Shown here: one piece after another, positions 1-9,496 of the stretch
Numbering within the stretch: the first letter of the stretch is position 1
Layout of the letters: each line of letters starts with the position of its first letter
From: an uncultured Acetatifactor sp.
GTDB lineage: Bacteria > Bacillota > Clostridia > Lachnospirales > Lachnospiraceae
Reading direction: 5' to 3'
Length of the DNA: 64,000 nucleotides
Assembly: GCA_947589505.1 (NCBI GenBank)
Contig: CANQCF010000001.1
Span: 1-64,000, forward strand
Notes under the pieces: generated by a model
What the model saw: the letters and a program-made list of their open reading frames with translations, nothing else
What the model was told of the DNA's origin: nothing
Database searches by the model: none
Translations under genes and position numbers: made by a program

Positions 1-180
1 TCCATGTCGTGTAAGGCGGCGGTAAAGGGGAACCGGCCTTTGAGCTTTCCGGAGGCGGAGACGCTGATCGACGAGCTCTTGACGCTGGAAAACCCGTATA
101 ACTGCCCTCACGGCCGTCCCACCATCGTCTCCATGACGAAGTATGAGATGGACCGGAAGTTTAAGCGGATCGTGGACTGA
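1..180 (+). CDS. mutL: DNA mismatch repair protein MutL, C-terminal end (partial)
   Basis: This is the last 59 codons of a gene that begins before the window. The reading frame opens at base 1 and ends with TGA at 178-180. The tail contains CPHGRPT, a conserved C-terminal motif of MutL that helps form the metal site of its endonuclease domain, preceded by a Cys-containing SCKAAVKG segment. MutL couples mismatch recognition by MutS to strand removal. The next gene is miaA, and mutL-miaA is a common order in Firmicutes. Identity is confident although only the end is visible. Confidence 0.93.
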   Translation, partial: SMSCKAAVKGNRPLSFPEAETLIDELLTLENPYNCPHGRPTIVSMTKYEMDRKFKRIVD

Positions 181-228
181 CTTGGGTCTCGGCGCAAAAT
201 CAAAAGCAGAAAGAGGATGGGATCCGTT

Positions 229-1188
229 ATGAAACAACCTTTGATCGTGTTGACCGGTCCCACCGCGGTGGGAAAAACCAGGCTTTCCCTGCGGCTGGCA
301 AAAGCCGTAAACGGGGAGATCCTGTCCGCGGATTCCATGCAGGTCTACCGGTACATGGACATCGGCTCCGCCAAGATCAAACCGGAGGAAATGCAGGGAA
401 TCCCGCACCATATGATCGACATTCTGGATCCATGGGAGCCCTTTAACGTCGTGTCGTTTCAGGAAAAAGGCCGGGAATGTCTGACCGGGATCTATGAGCG
501 GGGGCATATTCCCATCGTCGCGGGAGGAACCGGCTTTTATATTCAGGCCCTATTAAAAAACGTGGATTTTACGGAAAATGAGGAAGATACGGCGTATCGC
601 CTGGAACTGGAGAGACTCGCGAATGAAAAAGGGGAGGCCTATCTGCACGGAATGCTTCGGCAGATCGACCCGGACTCCGCGGAGGCAATCCACCCGAACA
701 ATCGCAAGCGTGTCATCCGGGCCCTGGAGTTTTATCACCTGACGGGAACTCCCATATCGGAACACAACCGGCGGGAGAGCGGGAAGGAAAGCGCTTACCA
801 GTCCTGTTATTTCGTGCTGAACGATCTGAGGGAGCGGCTGTACCAAAGAATTAATGAGCGGGTGGACGAGATGGCGGAGCAGGGGCTTATAGAGGAGATC
901 CGCCGCCTTCGGGAGATGGGCTGCACCCGGGATATGGTGTCCATGCAGGGGCTTGGCTATAAGGAGCTGTTTGCCTGGCTGGAGGGGGAGTGCTCCCTGC
1001 CGGAGGCCCTGGATATGGTGAAATTGAACACCCGGCATTTCGCAAAGAGGCAGCTCACCTGGTTCCGGCGGGAAAAGGATGTGATCTGGGTGAATAAAAA
1101 CGAATTTAACTATGACGAAGAAGCGATTTTAAGTTTTTTGCTGGAAAAGATCGCAGAACGGGGGATCTGGAAAACAGGCTGTGTCTGA
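229..1188 (+). CDS. miaA: tRNA dimethylallyltransferase MiaA
   Basis: MiaA transfers a dimethylallyl group to the N6 of A37 in tRNAs that read codons starting with U. The 319-residue protein has the P-loop GPTAVGKT near residues 9-16, the SADSMQVYR segment, and the C-terminal RHFAKRQLTWFR motif of the family, and its length is typical. I chose ATG 229 over ATG 217 because the AAGAGG site at 211-216 touches the first ATG and lies a normal distance from the second. It follows mutL with a 48-bp gap and is probably co-transcribed with it. Confidence 0.95.
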   Translation: MKQPLIVLTGPTAVGKTRLSLRLAKAVNGEILSADSMQVYRYMDIGSAKIKPEEMQGIPHHMIDILDPWEPFNVVSFQEKGRECLTGIYERGHIPIVAGGTGFYIQALLKNVDFTENEEDTAYRLELERLANEKGEAYLHGMLRQIDPDSAEAIHPNNRKRVIRALEFYHLTGTPISEHNRRESGKESAYQSCYFVLNDLRERLYQRINERVDEMAEQGLIEEIRRLREMGCTRDMVSMQGLGYKELFAWLEGECSLPEALDMVKLNTRHFAKRQLTWFRREKDVIWVNKNEFNYDEEAILSFLLEKIAERGIWKTGCV

Positions 1189-1367
1189 CCGTGTCCTATA
1201 TCGCCTTTAGAGATAAGGACGAAAGACACTTTTTGCCCGCCATAATAAGACTGTCATTTTATGATACGGCTGTCAAACATTTGAATGTCAAAGATATGTG
1301 AATATATTCCAATGATAGATTCTACAGATTGGACTTCTGAATGAACAGGAAAGGATAGATTTGCGAT

Positions 1368-2654
1368 ATGCAGCATGATCTGAAACAACAGTATGAAGCC
1401 ATGGGGATCTCCGCCCCCGTCTATGAATTTGGAGAGAAAATCCTGGAAAACCTGAGGGAACGCTTTGGGGAGATCGATCGGACTGCGGAGTTTAACCAGC
1501 TGAAAGTGCTGGGGGCCATGCAGAAGCATCAGGTCAGCGAGGCCTGCCTTCTGGGAACCACGGGATACGGCTATAATGATCTGGGACGGGATACCCTGGA
1601 GGAAGTCTACGCCTCTGTCTTTCACACGGAGGCGGCGCTGGTCAGACCTCAGATCACCTGCGGCACCCATGCCCTGGCCCTGGCGCTGATGAGCAACCTG
1701 CGGCCCGGGGATGAGCTCTTTTCTCCCGTTGGGAAGCCCTATGATACCCTGGAGGAGGTCATAGGAATCCGGCCCTCCAAGGGATCGCTTGCGGAGTATG
1801 GGATCAGCTATCGGCAGACGGACCTCCTTCCGGACGGAAGTTTTGATTTTGAAACTGTCAGGAAAAATATAAACGAGAAGACAAAACTGGTCACGATCCA
1901 GCGATCCAAGGGCTATCAGACAAGGCCCACCCTCTCTGTCAAACGGATCGGCGAACTGATTTCTTTTATAAAGGCCATAAAACCGGATGTCCTCTGCATG
2001 GTGGACAACTGCTACGGGGAATTTGTGGAAACCATAGAGCCCTCGGACGTTGGGGCGGACATGGTGGTGGGGTCCCTGATCAAGAATCCCGGCGGGGGTC
2101 TGGCTCCCATCGGCGGCTATATCGCCGGCAGGCGGGAGTGCGTGGAGAACGCGGCGTACCGCCTGACCAGCCCCGGACTCGGGAAAGAGGTGGGGGCTTC
2201 CCTGGGAATTCTTCCCCAGTTCTATCAAGGGCTTTTCCTGGCGCCCACCGTCACCGCCTCTGCCTTAAAGGGGGCTATCTTTGCGGCGAACATCTATGAG
2301 TCCCTTGGCTTTCCGGTAGTGCCAAACTCTGTGGAGAGCCGGCACGACATTATCCAGGCCGTGACTTTTGGAACCCCGGAGGGAGTGATCGCCTTCTGCG
2401 AGGGGATCCAGGCGGCGGCGCCGGTGGACAGCCACGTAAAGCCGGAGCCCTGGGACATGCCCGGGTACGACGCGAAAGTCATCATGGCGGCGGGAGCTTT
2501 TGTCTCCGGATCGTCCATAGAGCTTTCGGCGGACGGGCCCATCCGGGAGCCTTACGCGGTCTATTTCCAGGGGGGCCTCACCTGGCCCCACGCGAAATTT
2601 GGCATCCTGAGATCCCTGGAGAGTCTTGTCGGAAAAGGGATCGTTACCCTTTGA
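1368..2654 (+). CDS. PLP-dependent methionine gamma-lyase / 'aluminium resistance' family protein
   Basis: This 428-residue fold-type I PLP enzyme belongs to the cystathionine beta-lyase-like group annotated as aluminium resistance protein. Visible are the cofactor-binding CGTHALALAL stretch, VDNCYGEFVE with the PLP-ring aspartate, and the Schiff-base lysine in SLIKNPGGG (K239). The true substrate is unknown; members are assumed to act on sulphur amino acids. Start ATG 1368 has an AAAGGA site about 15 bases upstream, which is rather far. The 180-bp spacer after miaA holds short inverted repeats but no clear promoter. Family assignment is strong, reaction uncertain. Confidence 0.85.
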   Translation: MQHDLKQQYEAMGISAPVYEFGEKILENLRERFGEIDRTAEFNQLKVLGAMQKHQVSEACLLGTTGYGYNDLGRDTLEEVYASVFHTEAALVRPQITCGTHALALALMSNLRPGDELFSPVGKPYDTLEEVIGIRPSKGSLAEYGISYRQTDLLPDGSFDFETVRKNINEKTKLVTIQRSKGYQTRPTLSVKRIGELISFIKAIKPDVLCMVDNCYGEFVETIEPSDVGADMVVGSLIKNPGGGLAPIGGYIAGRRECVENAAYRLTSPGLGKEVGASLGILPQFYQGLFLAPTVTASALKGAIFAANIYESLGFPVVPNSVESRHDIIQAVTFGTPEGVIAFCEGIQAAAPVDSHVKPEPWDMPGYDAKVIMAAGAFVSGSSIELSADGPIREPYAVYFQGGLTWPHAKFGILRSLESLVGKGIVTL

Positions 2655-2806
2655 AAAAGGGGTGCCTTCCGGGAAATGCAGGCAGAAAATTACCTTTTTC
2701 GTCGAATTTTTCCGAAAAAAAGAATATGAAATTTATATACAGATGTCCTATTTTGTGATACCATATACAAGTGTGGGGAAAGGACAAAAGAGAAGGAGGT
2801 ATCTGA

Positions 2807-3046
2807 TTGAAGAAAGTCAACTGGCTTTTGGTGATCGTCATTCTGATAGGATTTGTGATCGGCAGATTTATCGGAACATACTTTGACGGTACATTCCTGA
2901 ACTACGGGCAGGCTTTTGGGCTGAGCAGTCCCGTTGTTCTGGATATGGGCTTTATCGTATTTACATTTGGACTGAGCATACATATCACGATAGCCAGCGT
3001 GATCGGTGTTGTGATCGCGCTCGTGGCGTACCGGCTGCTCAGATAA
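2807..3046 (+). CDS. DUF4321 small membrane protein
   Basis: This 79-residue protein has two hydrophobic segments, about residues 6-24 and 48-76, with a short polar link containing FDGTFLNYG. It fits the DUF4321 family found in Clostridia, which has no known function. It starts with TTG at 2807 behind a near-perfect AGGAGGT at 2794-2800. It sits immediately upstream of radC and the mre cluster, as in related genomes, so a role near the envelope is possible but unproven. Confidence 0.8.
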   Translation: MKKVNWLLVIVILIGFVIGRFIGTYFDGTFLNYGQAFGLSSPVVLDMGFIVFTFGLSIHITIASVIGVVIALVAYRLLR

Positions 3047-3092
3047 ACAAAAGATTCGGATTCCTCGGAGAAGGTTTGGCAGAAGGAGTCGA

Positions 3093-3794
3093 ATGAAGAA
3101 AGAAAAAAAAGAAGCACCCCTGAGCGGCAAGGAGGAGCTGCCCTATGAAAGATTCCTGCGCCTGGGTCCGGGAAATCTGACGGAGGCGGAACTCCTGGCC
3201 ATCATTCTGCGGACCGGGACCCCGGATCACCCCGCGTTGGACCTGGCGAACCAGGTTCTTGACCTTGCAAAGTATCCGCGGACAGGTCTTCTGGGACTGT
3301 ACGACATCAGCCTGGAGGAACTCATGGGAATCAAGGGGATCGGGCAGGTCAAGGCCGTAAAGCTGAAGTGCCTCACGGAGTTGTCCATGCGGTTTGCCCG
3401 GGCAAAGGCACAGCTGGGTCTGAACGTCAAGGATCCCGCCACCGTCGCGGAGTATTTTATGGAAAAACTCCGGCACCGTAAGACGGAGTGCGTGTATCTG
3501 GTATGCCTGGACGCTAAGGGACAGCTGATCTCCGAGAGAAAGCTTTCGGATGGCTGCGTGAATATGGCGCTGATTCCGCCCAGGGAAATTTTTTTGGCAG
3601 CGCTGGAGAGCAGGGCGGTGAATCTGATCCTGGTTCATAATCATCCCAGCGGGAACCCCTCGCCCAGCACTCAGGACAGGGAGCTGACGGGGGCTGTGTC
3701 TTCAATGGGAAAGGTCCTGGGGATACCGCTTTTGGATCACGTTATTATTGGGGATAATACTTATTACAGTTTTCGGAATGAGAAAGCGTTGTGA
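3093..3794 (+). CDS. radC: RadC family protein (JAB/MPN domain)
   Basis: The 233-residue protein has an N-terminal helix-hairpin-helix region (about residues 25-95, with GIKGIGQVKA) and a C-terminal JAB/MPN metalloprotease-like domain. The domain shows the zinc-binding motif HNHPSGNPSPSTQD, matching HxHx(n)D. The name DNA repair protein is historical and the molecular role remains unsettled. The gene ends inside the upstream extension of mreB, with only about 30 bases between its stop and the mreB start, and likely belongs to the same transcript. Confidence 0.93.
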   Translation: MKKEKKEAPLSGKEELPYERFLRLGPGNLTEAELLAIILRTGTPDHPALDLANQVLDLAKYPRTGLLGLYDISLEELMGIKGIGQVKAVKLKCLTELSMRFARAKAQLGLNVKDPATVAEYFMEKLRHRKTECVYLVCLDAKGQLISERKLSDGCVNMALIPPREIFLAALESRAVNLILVHNHPSGNPSPSTQDRELTGAVSSMGKVLGIPLLDHVIIGDNTYYSFRNEKAL

Positions 3795-3826
3795 TACGGT
3801 ACTCAAAAAGAGAAAGGAGCATAAAA

Positions 3827-4837
3827 TTGGTGTTTAATGCTTACGGTATCGACCTCGGTACCAACAATATCAAAATATATGATAAAAACGAGGATAAAGT
3901 GGTCATAGAAAAAAATATGATCGCGATCGAGAATAAAAACACGCTTTTTGCGTATGGCAATTCCGCTTTTGAAATGTTTGAAAAGGCGCCTGGAAATATC
4001 AATATCACGTATCCGCTTTCCAACGGCGTGATAGCGGATATCCGGAACATGGAGATCCTTGTGAGGTATTTTATCTCTGATCTTCAGATGGGGAATGTGA
4101 AGCCGGCGGATTTTTACATCGCGGTGCCCACCGATGTGACCGAGGTGGAAAAAAGAGCCTTTTACGACCTGATCAAGGATGCGGGCGTCAAGGCGAAAAA
4201 GATCATGGTGGTGGAAAAGGCCGTGGCGGACGGCCTGGGACTGGACATCGACGTAAAAAATTCCCAGGGGGTTATCGTGATCAACGTGGGATACGAGACC
4301 ACGGAGATCTCCATTCTTTCCCTGGGAGGCATCGTGCTCAGCAGGCTGATCAAGGTGGGGGGACTGAAATTTGATCAGTCCATTCAGAATGCGGTGCGCA
4401 AGGAATTTTCCCTGATCATCGGCGGAAAGACTGCCGAAAACATAAAAATCAACCTGAAAGAACTCGAGGAAAAGGAAGAGAGCGCGGTGGTCTATGGACG
4501 GGATATTGTGACCGGACTTCCGGTGGAGCGGACGATCCCCACAAAACTCGTGGTGGACTCCCTGGAAGAGCATTTCAACACGATTGTGGACAATGTAAAG
4601 GTGATTCTGGAGAGGACGCCGCCCGAGCTGGCCGCGGATATCTTCCGGCACGGCGTGTATCTGACCGGAGGCGCTTCCCAGGTAAATCATCTGGCCGACA
4701 GAATTGCCTCCGGCACGGGACTGAAAGTGAACATTGCAGAGGAGCCTACGGCGAGCGTGGCGCTGGGACTTGCAAAAATCATCAAGGACGACAATTATAA
4801 ATCTGTAGCCTATGCAATTGAAGGGATGGGTAAATGA
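3827..4837 (+). CDS. mreB: Rod shape-determining actin homologue MreB
   Basis: MreB forms membrane-bound filaments that guide lateral wall synthesis. The 336-residue protein opens with YGIDLGTNNIKIYDK, the phosphate-1 loop of the actin/Hsp70 superfamily. It also has GVIVINVGYETTEIS (phosphate 2; the usual Asp-Ile-Gly is replaced by Asn-Val-Gly) and YLTGGASQ (adenosine loop). I prefer TTG 3827 (or GTG 3830) with AAAGGAGC seven bases upstream; a GTG at 3791 would overlap radC and lacks a site. Its stop overlaps the mreC start (ATGA), indicating coupled translation. The sequence is fairly divergent, so it could be an MreB/Mbl-type paralogue. Confidence 0.9.
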   Translation: MVFNAYGIDLGTNNIKIYDKNEDKVVIEKNMIAIENKNTLFAYGNSAFEMFEKAPGNINITYPLSNGVIADIRNMEILVRYFISDLQMGNVKPADFYIAVPTDVTEVEKRAFYDLIKDAGVKAKKIMVVEKAVADGLGLDIDVKNSQGVIVINVGYETTEISILSLGGIVLSRLIKVGGLKFDQSIQNAVRKEFSLIIGGKTAENIKINLKELEEKEESAVVYGRDIVTGLPVERTIPTKLVVDSLEEHFNTIVDNVKVILERTPPELAADIFRHGVYLTGGASQVNHLADRIASGTGLKVNIAEEPTASVALGLAKIIKDDNYKSVAYAIEGMGK

Positions 4838-5706
4838 GTCCGATTGTAAAGCGAAAAGGGAGAAAGTTTTCCGTGCCGGACAAGTACATTCTCTTTGCGC
4901 TGACAATCTGCTGCAGCGCCATGATGCTCCTCACCTTCGGCACAAGCATCTTTGACAAACCTTTTAACAATATCGTGGGGTATGTCATGGTGCCGTTTGA
5001 GAGGGGGATCGGGGAGGCCGGAGCCTGGATTGCCGGGAGGTCGGAAGAACTGGTGCAGATCCGCTCTCTCCTGGAGGAAAACGAGGCGTTAAAAGAGCAG
5101 GTCGCACTTCTCACGGAGGAAAACACGCTCCTTCAGCAGGACAAATACGAATTGAATAAGCTCAGGCAGTTGTTTGAACTGGACGAACAATACGAAAGCT
5201 ATAACAAAGTGGGGGCAAGGATCATACTCAGGGACTCCGGAAACTGGTACGCCTCCTTTATCATTGACAAGGGTTCGGCCGACGGTTTGAGGGAGGATAT
5301 GAACGTGATTGCTGAAGGCGGGCTGGTGGGGCGTCTCAGCAACGTCGGCCCCAACTGGTCCAAGGTCACGGCGATCATTTCCGACAACGCGAATGTCAGT
5401 GGAATGACCCTGGCGACAGAAGACAACCTGATCGTCTCCGGAAACCTGCAGTCCATGAGCGATGGAGTGATCCTCTTTTCCCAACTGGTGGATTCCAAGG
5501 AGGCCGTACAGGTCGGAGATAAGATTGTCACGTCAGACATCAGCGACAAGTTTTTGCCTGGGATCCTGATCGGATACATAATGACGATAGAGCCGGATAA
5601 CAACAACCTCACAAAATCGGGGACCCTGATCCCGGCGGTTGATTTTGAACACCTTTCCGAGGTGCTTGTGATCACGGATCAGAAACAGACAGTGGAAGAA
5701 GAGTAG
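4834..5706 (+). CDS. mreC: Rod shape-determining protein MreC
   Basis: MreC links the cytoplasmic MreB filament to PBP2 on the outer face of the membrane. The 290 residues show a short basic N-terminus, one membrane helix at about residues 17-36, a coiled coil at about 70-110 rich in Glu and Leu heptads, and a beta-rich extracellular domain with the GSADGLREDM and NVGPNWSKV segments of the family. The start overlaps the end of mreB by four bases. It lies in mreB-mreC-mreD-PBP2 order, the classical elongasome operon. Confidence 0.95.
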   Translation: MSPIVKRKGRKFSVPDKYILFALTICCSAMMLLTFGTSIFDKPFNNIVGYVMVPFERGIGEAGAWIAGRSEELVQIRSLLEENEALKEQVALLTEENTLLQQDKYELNKLRQLFELDEQYESYNKVGARIILRDSGNWYASFIIDKGSADGLREDMNVIAEGGLVGRLSNVGPNWSKVTAIISDNANVSGMTLATEDNLIVSGNLQSMSDGVILFSQLVDSKEAVQVGDKIVTSDISDKFLPGILIGYIMTIEPDNNNLTKSGTLIPAVDFEHLSEVLVITDQKQTVEEE

Positions 5707-5714
5707 GATATGTC

Positions 5715-6230
5715 ATGCTGAGAATTGTTTTGACCGGTTTGGTCATTTTCATAAGTTTTCTGCTGCAGACCAGCGTTTTCTCCTGGCTGCCTACGGATGT
5801 ATGCCCGAATCTCTTTATTATTCTCACCGCCTCCTGCGGATTTATGGCGGAGGAACGGGCGGGACTGCTTGTGGGGTTTACCTGCGGGCTGCTGTATGAT
5901 GTTTTTTTCGGGGATATCATCGGGTTTCACGCGCTTTTGTATATGTATATCGGTTTTGTAAACGGGAAATTTGCCCGGGTGTTCTATCCTGAGGATATCA
6001 AGCTTCCCCTGGCTCTGATCACAGTCAGTGATCTGACGTACAGCCTGATCTGCTACATCACGCAGTTTCTGGTGCGGGGACGTCTCGATTTCCCCTTTTA
6101 TTTTCTGAAGGTGATTTTTCCGGAGGTCGTCTGCACTCTGGTGGCGACGCTGGTGTTCTATCCGATCATTCTGAGATGGAACGAATGGCTCAGGGACAGA
6201 GAGAGAAGGAGCGAACAGAAATTTGTTTGA
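5715..6230 (+). CDS. mreD: Rod shape-determining protein MreD
   Basis: A 171-residue integral membrane protein with about five or six hydrophobic helices and the family features CPNLFIILTASCGFM near the N-terminus and GFTCGLLYDVFFG in the middle. MreD is a membrane partner of MreC and PBP2. ATG 5715 follows the mreC stop by eight bases; the end overlaps the TTG start of the PBP2 gene by eight bases, so the four genes are translated as a unit. Confidence 0.93.
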   Translation: MLRIVLTGLVIFISFLLQTSVFSWLPTDVCPNLFIILTASCGFMAEERAGLLVGFTCGLLYDVFFGDIIGFHALLYMYIGFVNGKFARVFYPEDIKLPLALITVSDLTYSLICYITQFLVRGRLDFPFYFLKVIFPEVVCTLVATLVFYPIILRWNEWLRDRERRSEQKFV

Positions 6231-9108
6231 GGACATGCGTCGAAAGGCAATTAAATATCTGACCAGCAGGATAACGATCCTTACCCTGATCTTTATCGCT
6301 CTGGGTATTGTTCTGCTCCATCGGTGCTTCCAGCTTCAGATTGTGAACGGGCAGGAATATCTGGATGAATTTATCCTCATGGTGGAAAAAAGCAGGGATA
6401 TTTCCTCTACCAGGGGCAATATCTATGACAGAAACGGCAATCTTCTGGCCTATAATGAGCTGGCATATTCTGTAAAAATCGAGGACGTCTTTGAAAACGG
6501 AAGTACAAAAAACCAGAAGATGAACGAGACCATCTGCCGCCTGATCGACCTTGTGGAGAAGAACGGAGATCATGTGATCACCGATTTTAAGATTGTCGTA
6601 AATGAGGACAATCAGTTTGAGTTTACGGTGTCCGGCACTTCGCTGCTGCGTTTTTTGGCGGATGTGTACGGGTACACCTATATCGACGAGCTGGACAAGG
6701 AAGAGCGTAACGCCTCCGCACAGGATGTGATGGAGTTTCTGAGCGGACCGAAGATGTATGCGATCGGCAGGTACAGTGTGGAGGGGGACCGCAACTCCGA
6801 CTTTTTATGCGGGGAGGGATACAGCAGGGAAGACTGGCTGAAACTGGTGACCATACGGTACGCCATGGCACTCACATCCTTCCGAAAATATATCGGAACC
6901 ATTGTGGCGACAAACGTCTGTGAGAAGACTGTGGCTGTGATCATGGAAAACTCCGCGGATCTCCCGGGGGTTACCATTGAAGAAGACACCGTCAGACGCT
7001 ATGTGGACAGCGTTTATTTTGCCCATGTGCTGGGGTACACCGGAAAAATTTCTTCTGAAGAACTTGCCGACCTGAATCAAAAGGCGGTCGAAAACGGCGG
7101 CAGCGCCGATACATACGGGCTCAACGACGTGGTGGGAAAGAGCGGCATTGAAAGCTATATGGAGACCACGCTGCAGGGGAGCAAGGGATATGAGAAGGTG
7201 ATCGTGGATAAGATGGGAAAAGTCATCCGGATCCTGGAGCGGCAGGAGGCAACCTCCGGAAAGGACGTATACCTCACCATCGATAAACAACTCACGGAAG
7301 CGGTCTACGATATTCTGGAACAGCACCTTGCCGGTCTTGTCGCCAGCAAGATTGCGAATATCAAGGAGTATATCCCCAGGCAGAATGCAAGCAGTTCAGA
7401 CATCCTGATCCCTATCTATGACGTTTATTTTGCTCTGATCAACAACAATATTATTGATGTGAAACACTTTGAAGGCGGAAAAGCCGGAGAGACAGAACAA
7501 GCGGTTTACCAGAGTTTCCTCACGTATCGCAGTCAGGTTTATGACAGGCTCCGGGAGGAGCTCCTGGAGAAGAAAACACCTTATAACAAGCTGTCGAAGG
7601 AGTATCAGGTCTATCAGAGCAACATCGTCTCCCTGCTGAACCGAAACGGCGTGATTCTCTCGGATCTGATCAGCGACAAGGATCCCATGTATATCGCCTG
7701 GACCACGGAGGAGACCATCAGCCTGCAGGAATACCTGATGTACCTGATCACCCAGAACTGGATCGACGGGAGCCTTTTGGATCTCACTGAAGAATATTCG
7801 GATTCCGCTGAAGAGTATGCAAAGCTGGTTGACTATATTATAGACATGGTGGATACAAACACCGAGTTTCAAAAGCGTTTTTATAAATATATGCTTTTGA
7901 ACGATGTGATCACCGGAAAACAGATCTGTATAATTCTCTGTGAGCAGAGACAGGTGGAGGTTCCGCTGGAGGATGAGGATGCGCTGTACAGCGGCAGGCT
8001 GACGCCCTATCAGTTTATGATGAACCGCATCAACAATATCGACATTACGCCTGCACAGCTGGCTTTGGACCCCTGTAACGGGTCTGTGGTTATCACCGAC
8101 GTCAACACGGGCGAAGTGCTGGCGCTGGTCTCTTATCCGGGTTACGATAACAACAAGCTTGCGAATTCCATCGACGCAGAATATTACGCGAAACTGAATT
8201 CGGACAAGTCCTACCCCTGGAACAATTACGCCACACAATATAAAGCGGCACCGGGTTCTACGTTCAAGATGGTTGTGGCATCAGCCGGCCTTATGGAAGG
8301 CGTGATCAGCCTGAACACCTCTATCCGCTGTACGGGAACTTATACCAATGTGACCCCTTCTCCGAGATGCTGGAATGTGTGGGGACACGGCGGGGAAAAT
8401 GTGACGACCGCCATCCGGGATTCCTGCAACTTTTTCTTTTATGACGTGGGGTACCGCCTTGCTGCGAAGAACGGTTCCTTCGATGCGGATTCGGGATTGA
8501 ATCTTCTCTATCAATATGCGGACTTTTACGGTTTAACGGAGAAATCAGGCGTGGAAATTACAGAGGCGTCTCCGGATGTCTCGGACAATGATCCGGTCCG
8601 GTCCGCCATCGGTCAGGGCGGCAACAGCTTTACCACCGTAGGCCTGGCAAGATATGTTTCGGCCGTGGCAAATTCCGGAACCGTTTATGACCTGACCCTT
8701 CTGGACCGGGTTGCGGACCAGAGCGGAAATGTGTTGGAAGAGTTTGCGCCTAAAATCCGCAATATTGTGGACATGCCCGCGCAGAACTGGGATGCGATCC
8801 ACAAAGGTATGCGGATGGTAGTTCAGAGCAAGAGCTACCTGAAGGATCTGGGAATTGAGATCGCCGGAAAGACCGGTACCGCCCAGCAGTCCAATTCCAG
8901 ACCGAGCCACGCGCTGTTTGTCTGCTACGCGCCTTATGAGGAACCGGAGATTGCAATAGCAACCCGTATTCCCTTTGGATATTCTTCCGACTATGCGGCG
9001 CAGGTTACCAAGGATGTTTTGATGTACTATTATGGCTTGGCGGAAGAAACAGATCTGATTACCGGAACCGCAGACACCCCGGAATCCGGCGTGTCTAATG
9101 AGATGTAA
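6223..9108 (+). CDS. mrdA: Penicillin-binding protein 2 (elongation transpeptidase), unusually long
   Basis: A class B PBP that cross-links peptidoglycan during elongation. It has an N-terminal membrane anchor (about residues 15-40), a dimerisation/pedestal domain beginning STRGNIYDRNG, and a transpeptidase domain with the three motifs STFK (S679), SCN (S734) and KTG (K883). At 961 residues it is about 300 longer than textbook PBP2. The extra length lies between roughly residues 375 and 640, a Tyr/Glu/Leu-rich helical-looking region. TTG 6223 with AAGGAG at 6206-6211 is the likely start; ATG 6235 is possible. It follows mreD in the operon. Confidence 0.9.
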   Translation: MFEDMRRKAIKYLTSRITILTLIFIALGIVLLHRCFQLQIVNGQEYLDEFILMVEKSRDISSTRGNIYDRNGNLLAYNELAYSVKIEDVFENGSTKNQKMNETICRLIDLVEKNGDHVITDFKIVVNEDNQFEFTVSGTSLLRFLADVYGYTYIDELDKEERNASAQDVMEFLSGPKMYAIGRYSVEGDRNSDFLCGEGYSREDWLKLVTIRYAMALTSFRKYIGTIVATNVCEKTVAVIMENSADLPGVTIEEDTVRRYVDSVYFAHVLGYTGKISSEELADLNQKAVENGGSADTYGLNDVVGKSGIESYMETTLQGSKGYEKVIVDKMGKVIRILERQEATSGKDVYLTIDKQLTEAVYDILEQHLAGLVASKIANIKEYIPRQNASSSDILIPIYDVYFALINNNIIDVKHFEGGKAGETEQAVYQSFLTYRSQVYDRLREELLEKKTPYNKLSKEYQVYQSNIVSLLNRNGVILSDLISDKDPMYIAWTTEETISLQEYLMYLITQNWIDGSLLDLTEEYSDSAEEYAKLVDYIIDMVDTNTEFQKRFYKYMLLNDVITGKQICIILCEQRQVEVPLEDEDALYSGRLTPYQFMMNRINNIDITPAQLALDPCNGSVVITDVNTGEVLALVSYPGYDNNKLANSIDAEYYAKLNSDKSYPWNNYATQYKAAPGSTFKMVVASAGLMEGVISLNTSIRCTGTYTNVTPSPRCWNVWGHGGENVTTAIRDSCNFFFYDVGYRLAAKNGSFDADSGLNLLYQYADFYGLTEKSGVEITEASPDVSDNDPVRSAIGQGGNSFTTVGLARYVSAVANSGTVYDLTLLDRVADQSGNVLEEFAPKIRNIVDMPAQNWDAIHKGMRMVVQSKSYLKDLGIEIAGKTGTAQQSNSRPSHALFVCYAPYEEPEIAIATRIPFGYSSDYAAQVTKDVLMYYYGLAEETDLITGTADTPESGVSNEM

Positions 9109-9114
9109 CCAACA

Positions 9115-9471
9115 GTTCAGCCAGCCGCCGGATCTGCGGAAAAAACATGCTTGCATGATTTTTTCCGCAAACCTGGCGGCTGAGGGAACGCCATAACATG
9201 AGCAAGGGAGCCGCGGAGCGGCGAAGAGCGCGTCAGCGCGGCCTTGCGAATGTATGGCGTGGCTGAACTGTTGATCCGACAGGGAAGAACGCCATAACAT
9301 GAGCAAGGGAAGCCGCGGAGCGGCGAAGAGCGCGTCAGCGCGGCCTTGCGAATGTATGGCGTGGCTGAACTGTTGATCCGACAGGGAAGAACGCCATAAC
9401 ATGAGCAAGGGAGCCGCGAAGCGGCGAAAAGCGCGTCAGCGCGGCCTTGCGAATGTATGGCGTGGCTGAAC
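9115..9471. repeat. Structured palindromic repeat, locus A: leading hairpin plus three tandem body units
   Basis: The element begins six bases after the PBP2 stop and ends 25 bases before the minC start. Part 1 (9115-9187) is a long hairpin: outer stem CAGCCGCC 9122-9129 with GGCGGCTG 9175-9182, inner stem 9135-9169. Part 2 is three near-identical body units at 9188-9288, 9289-9390 and 9391-9471 (period 101-102). Each folds into a branched structure: ACGCCATA with TATGGCGT, GCAAGG with CCTTGC, GCCGC with GCGGC and GCGC with GCGC. Units end GGCTGAAC, the complement of the GTTCAGCC at 9115. Apparent open frames across it on the minus strand are by-products of the repetition. Confidence 0.9.
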
Positions 9472-9496
9472 AATGCAGATTTAGAAGGAGCAGTTT

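Noticed and set aside
2646-2662. Terminator after the PLP enzyme gene
   Set aside because: A CCCTTT/AAAGGG hairpin overlaps the stop codon but has a short stem and no T-run.
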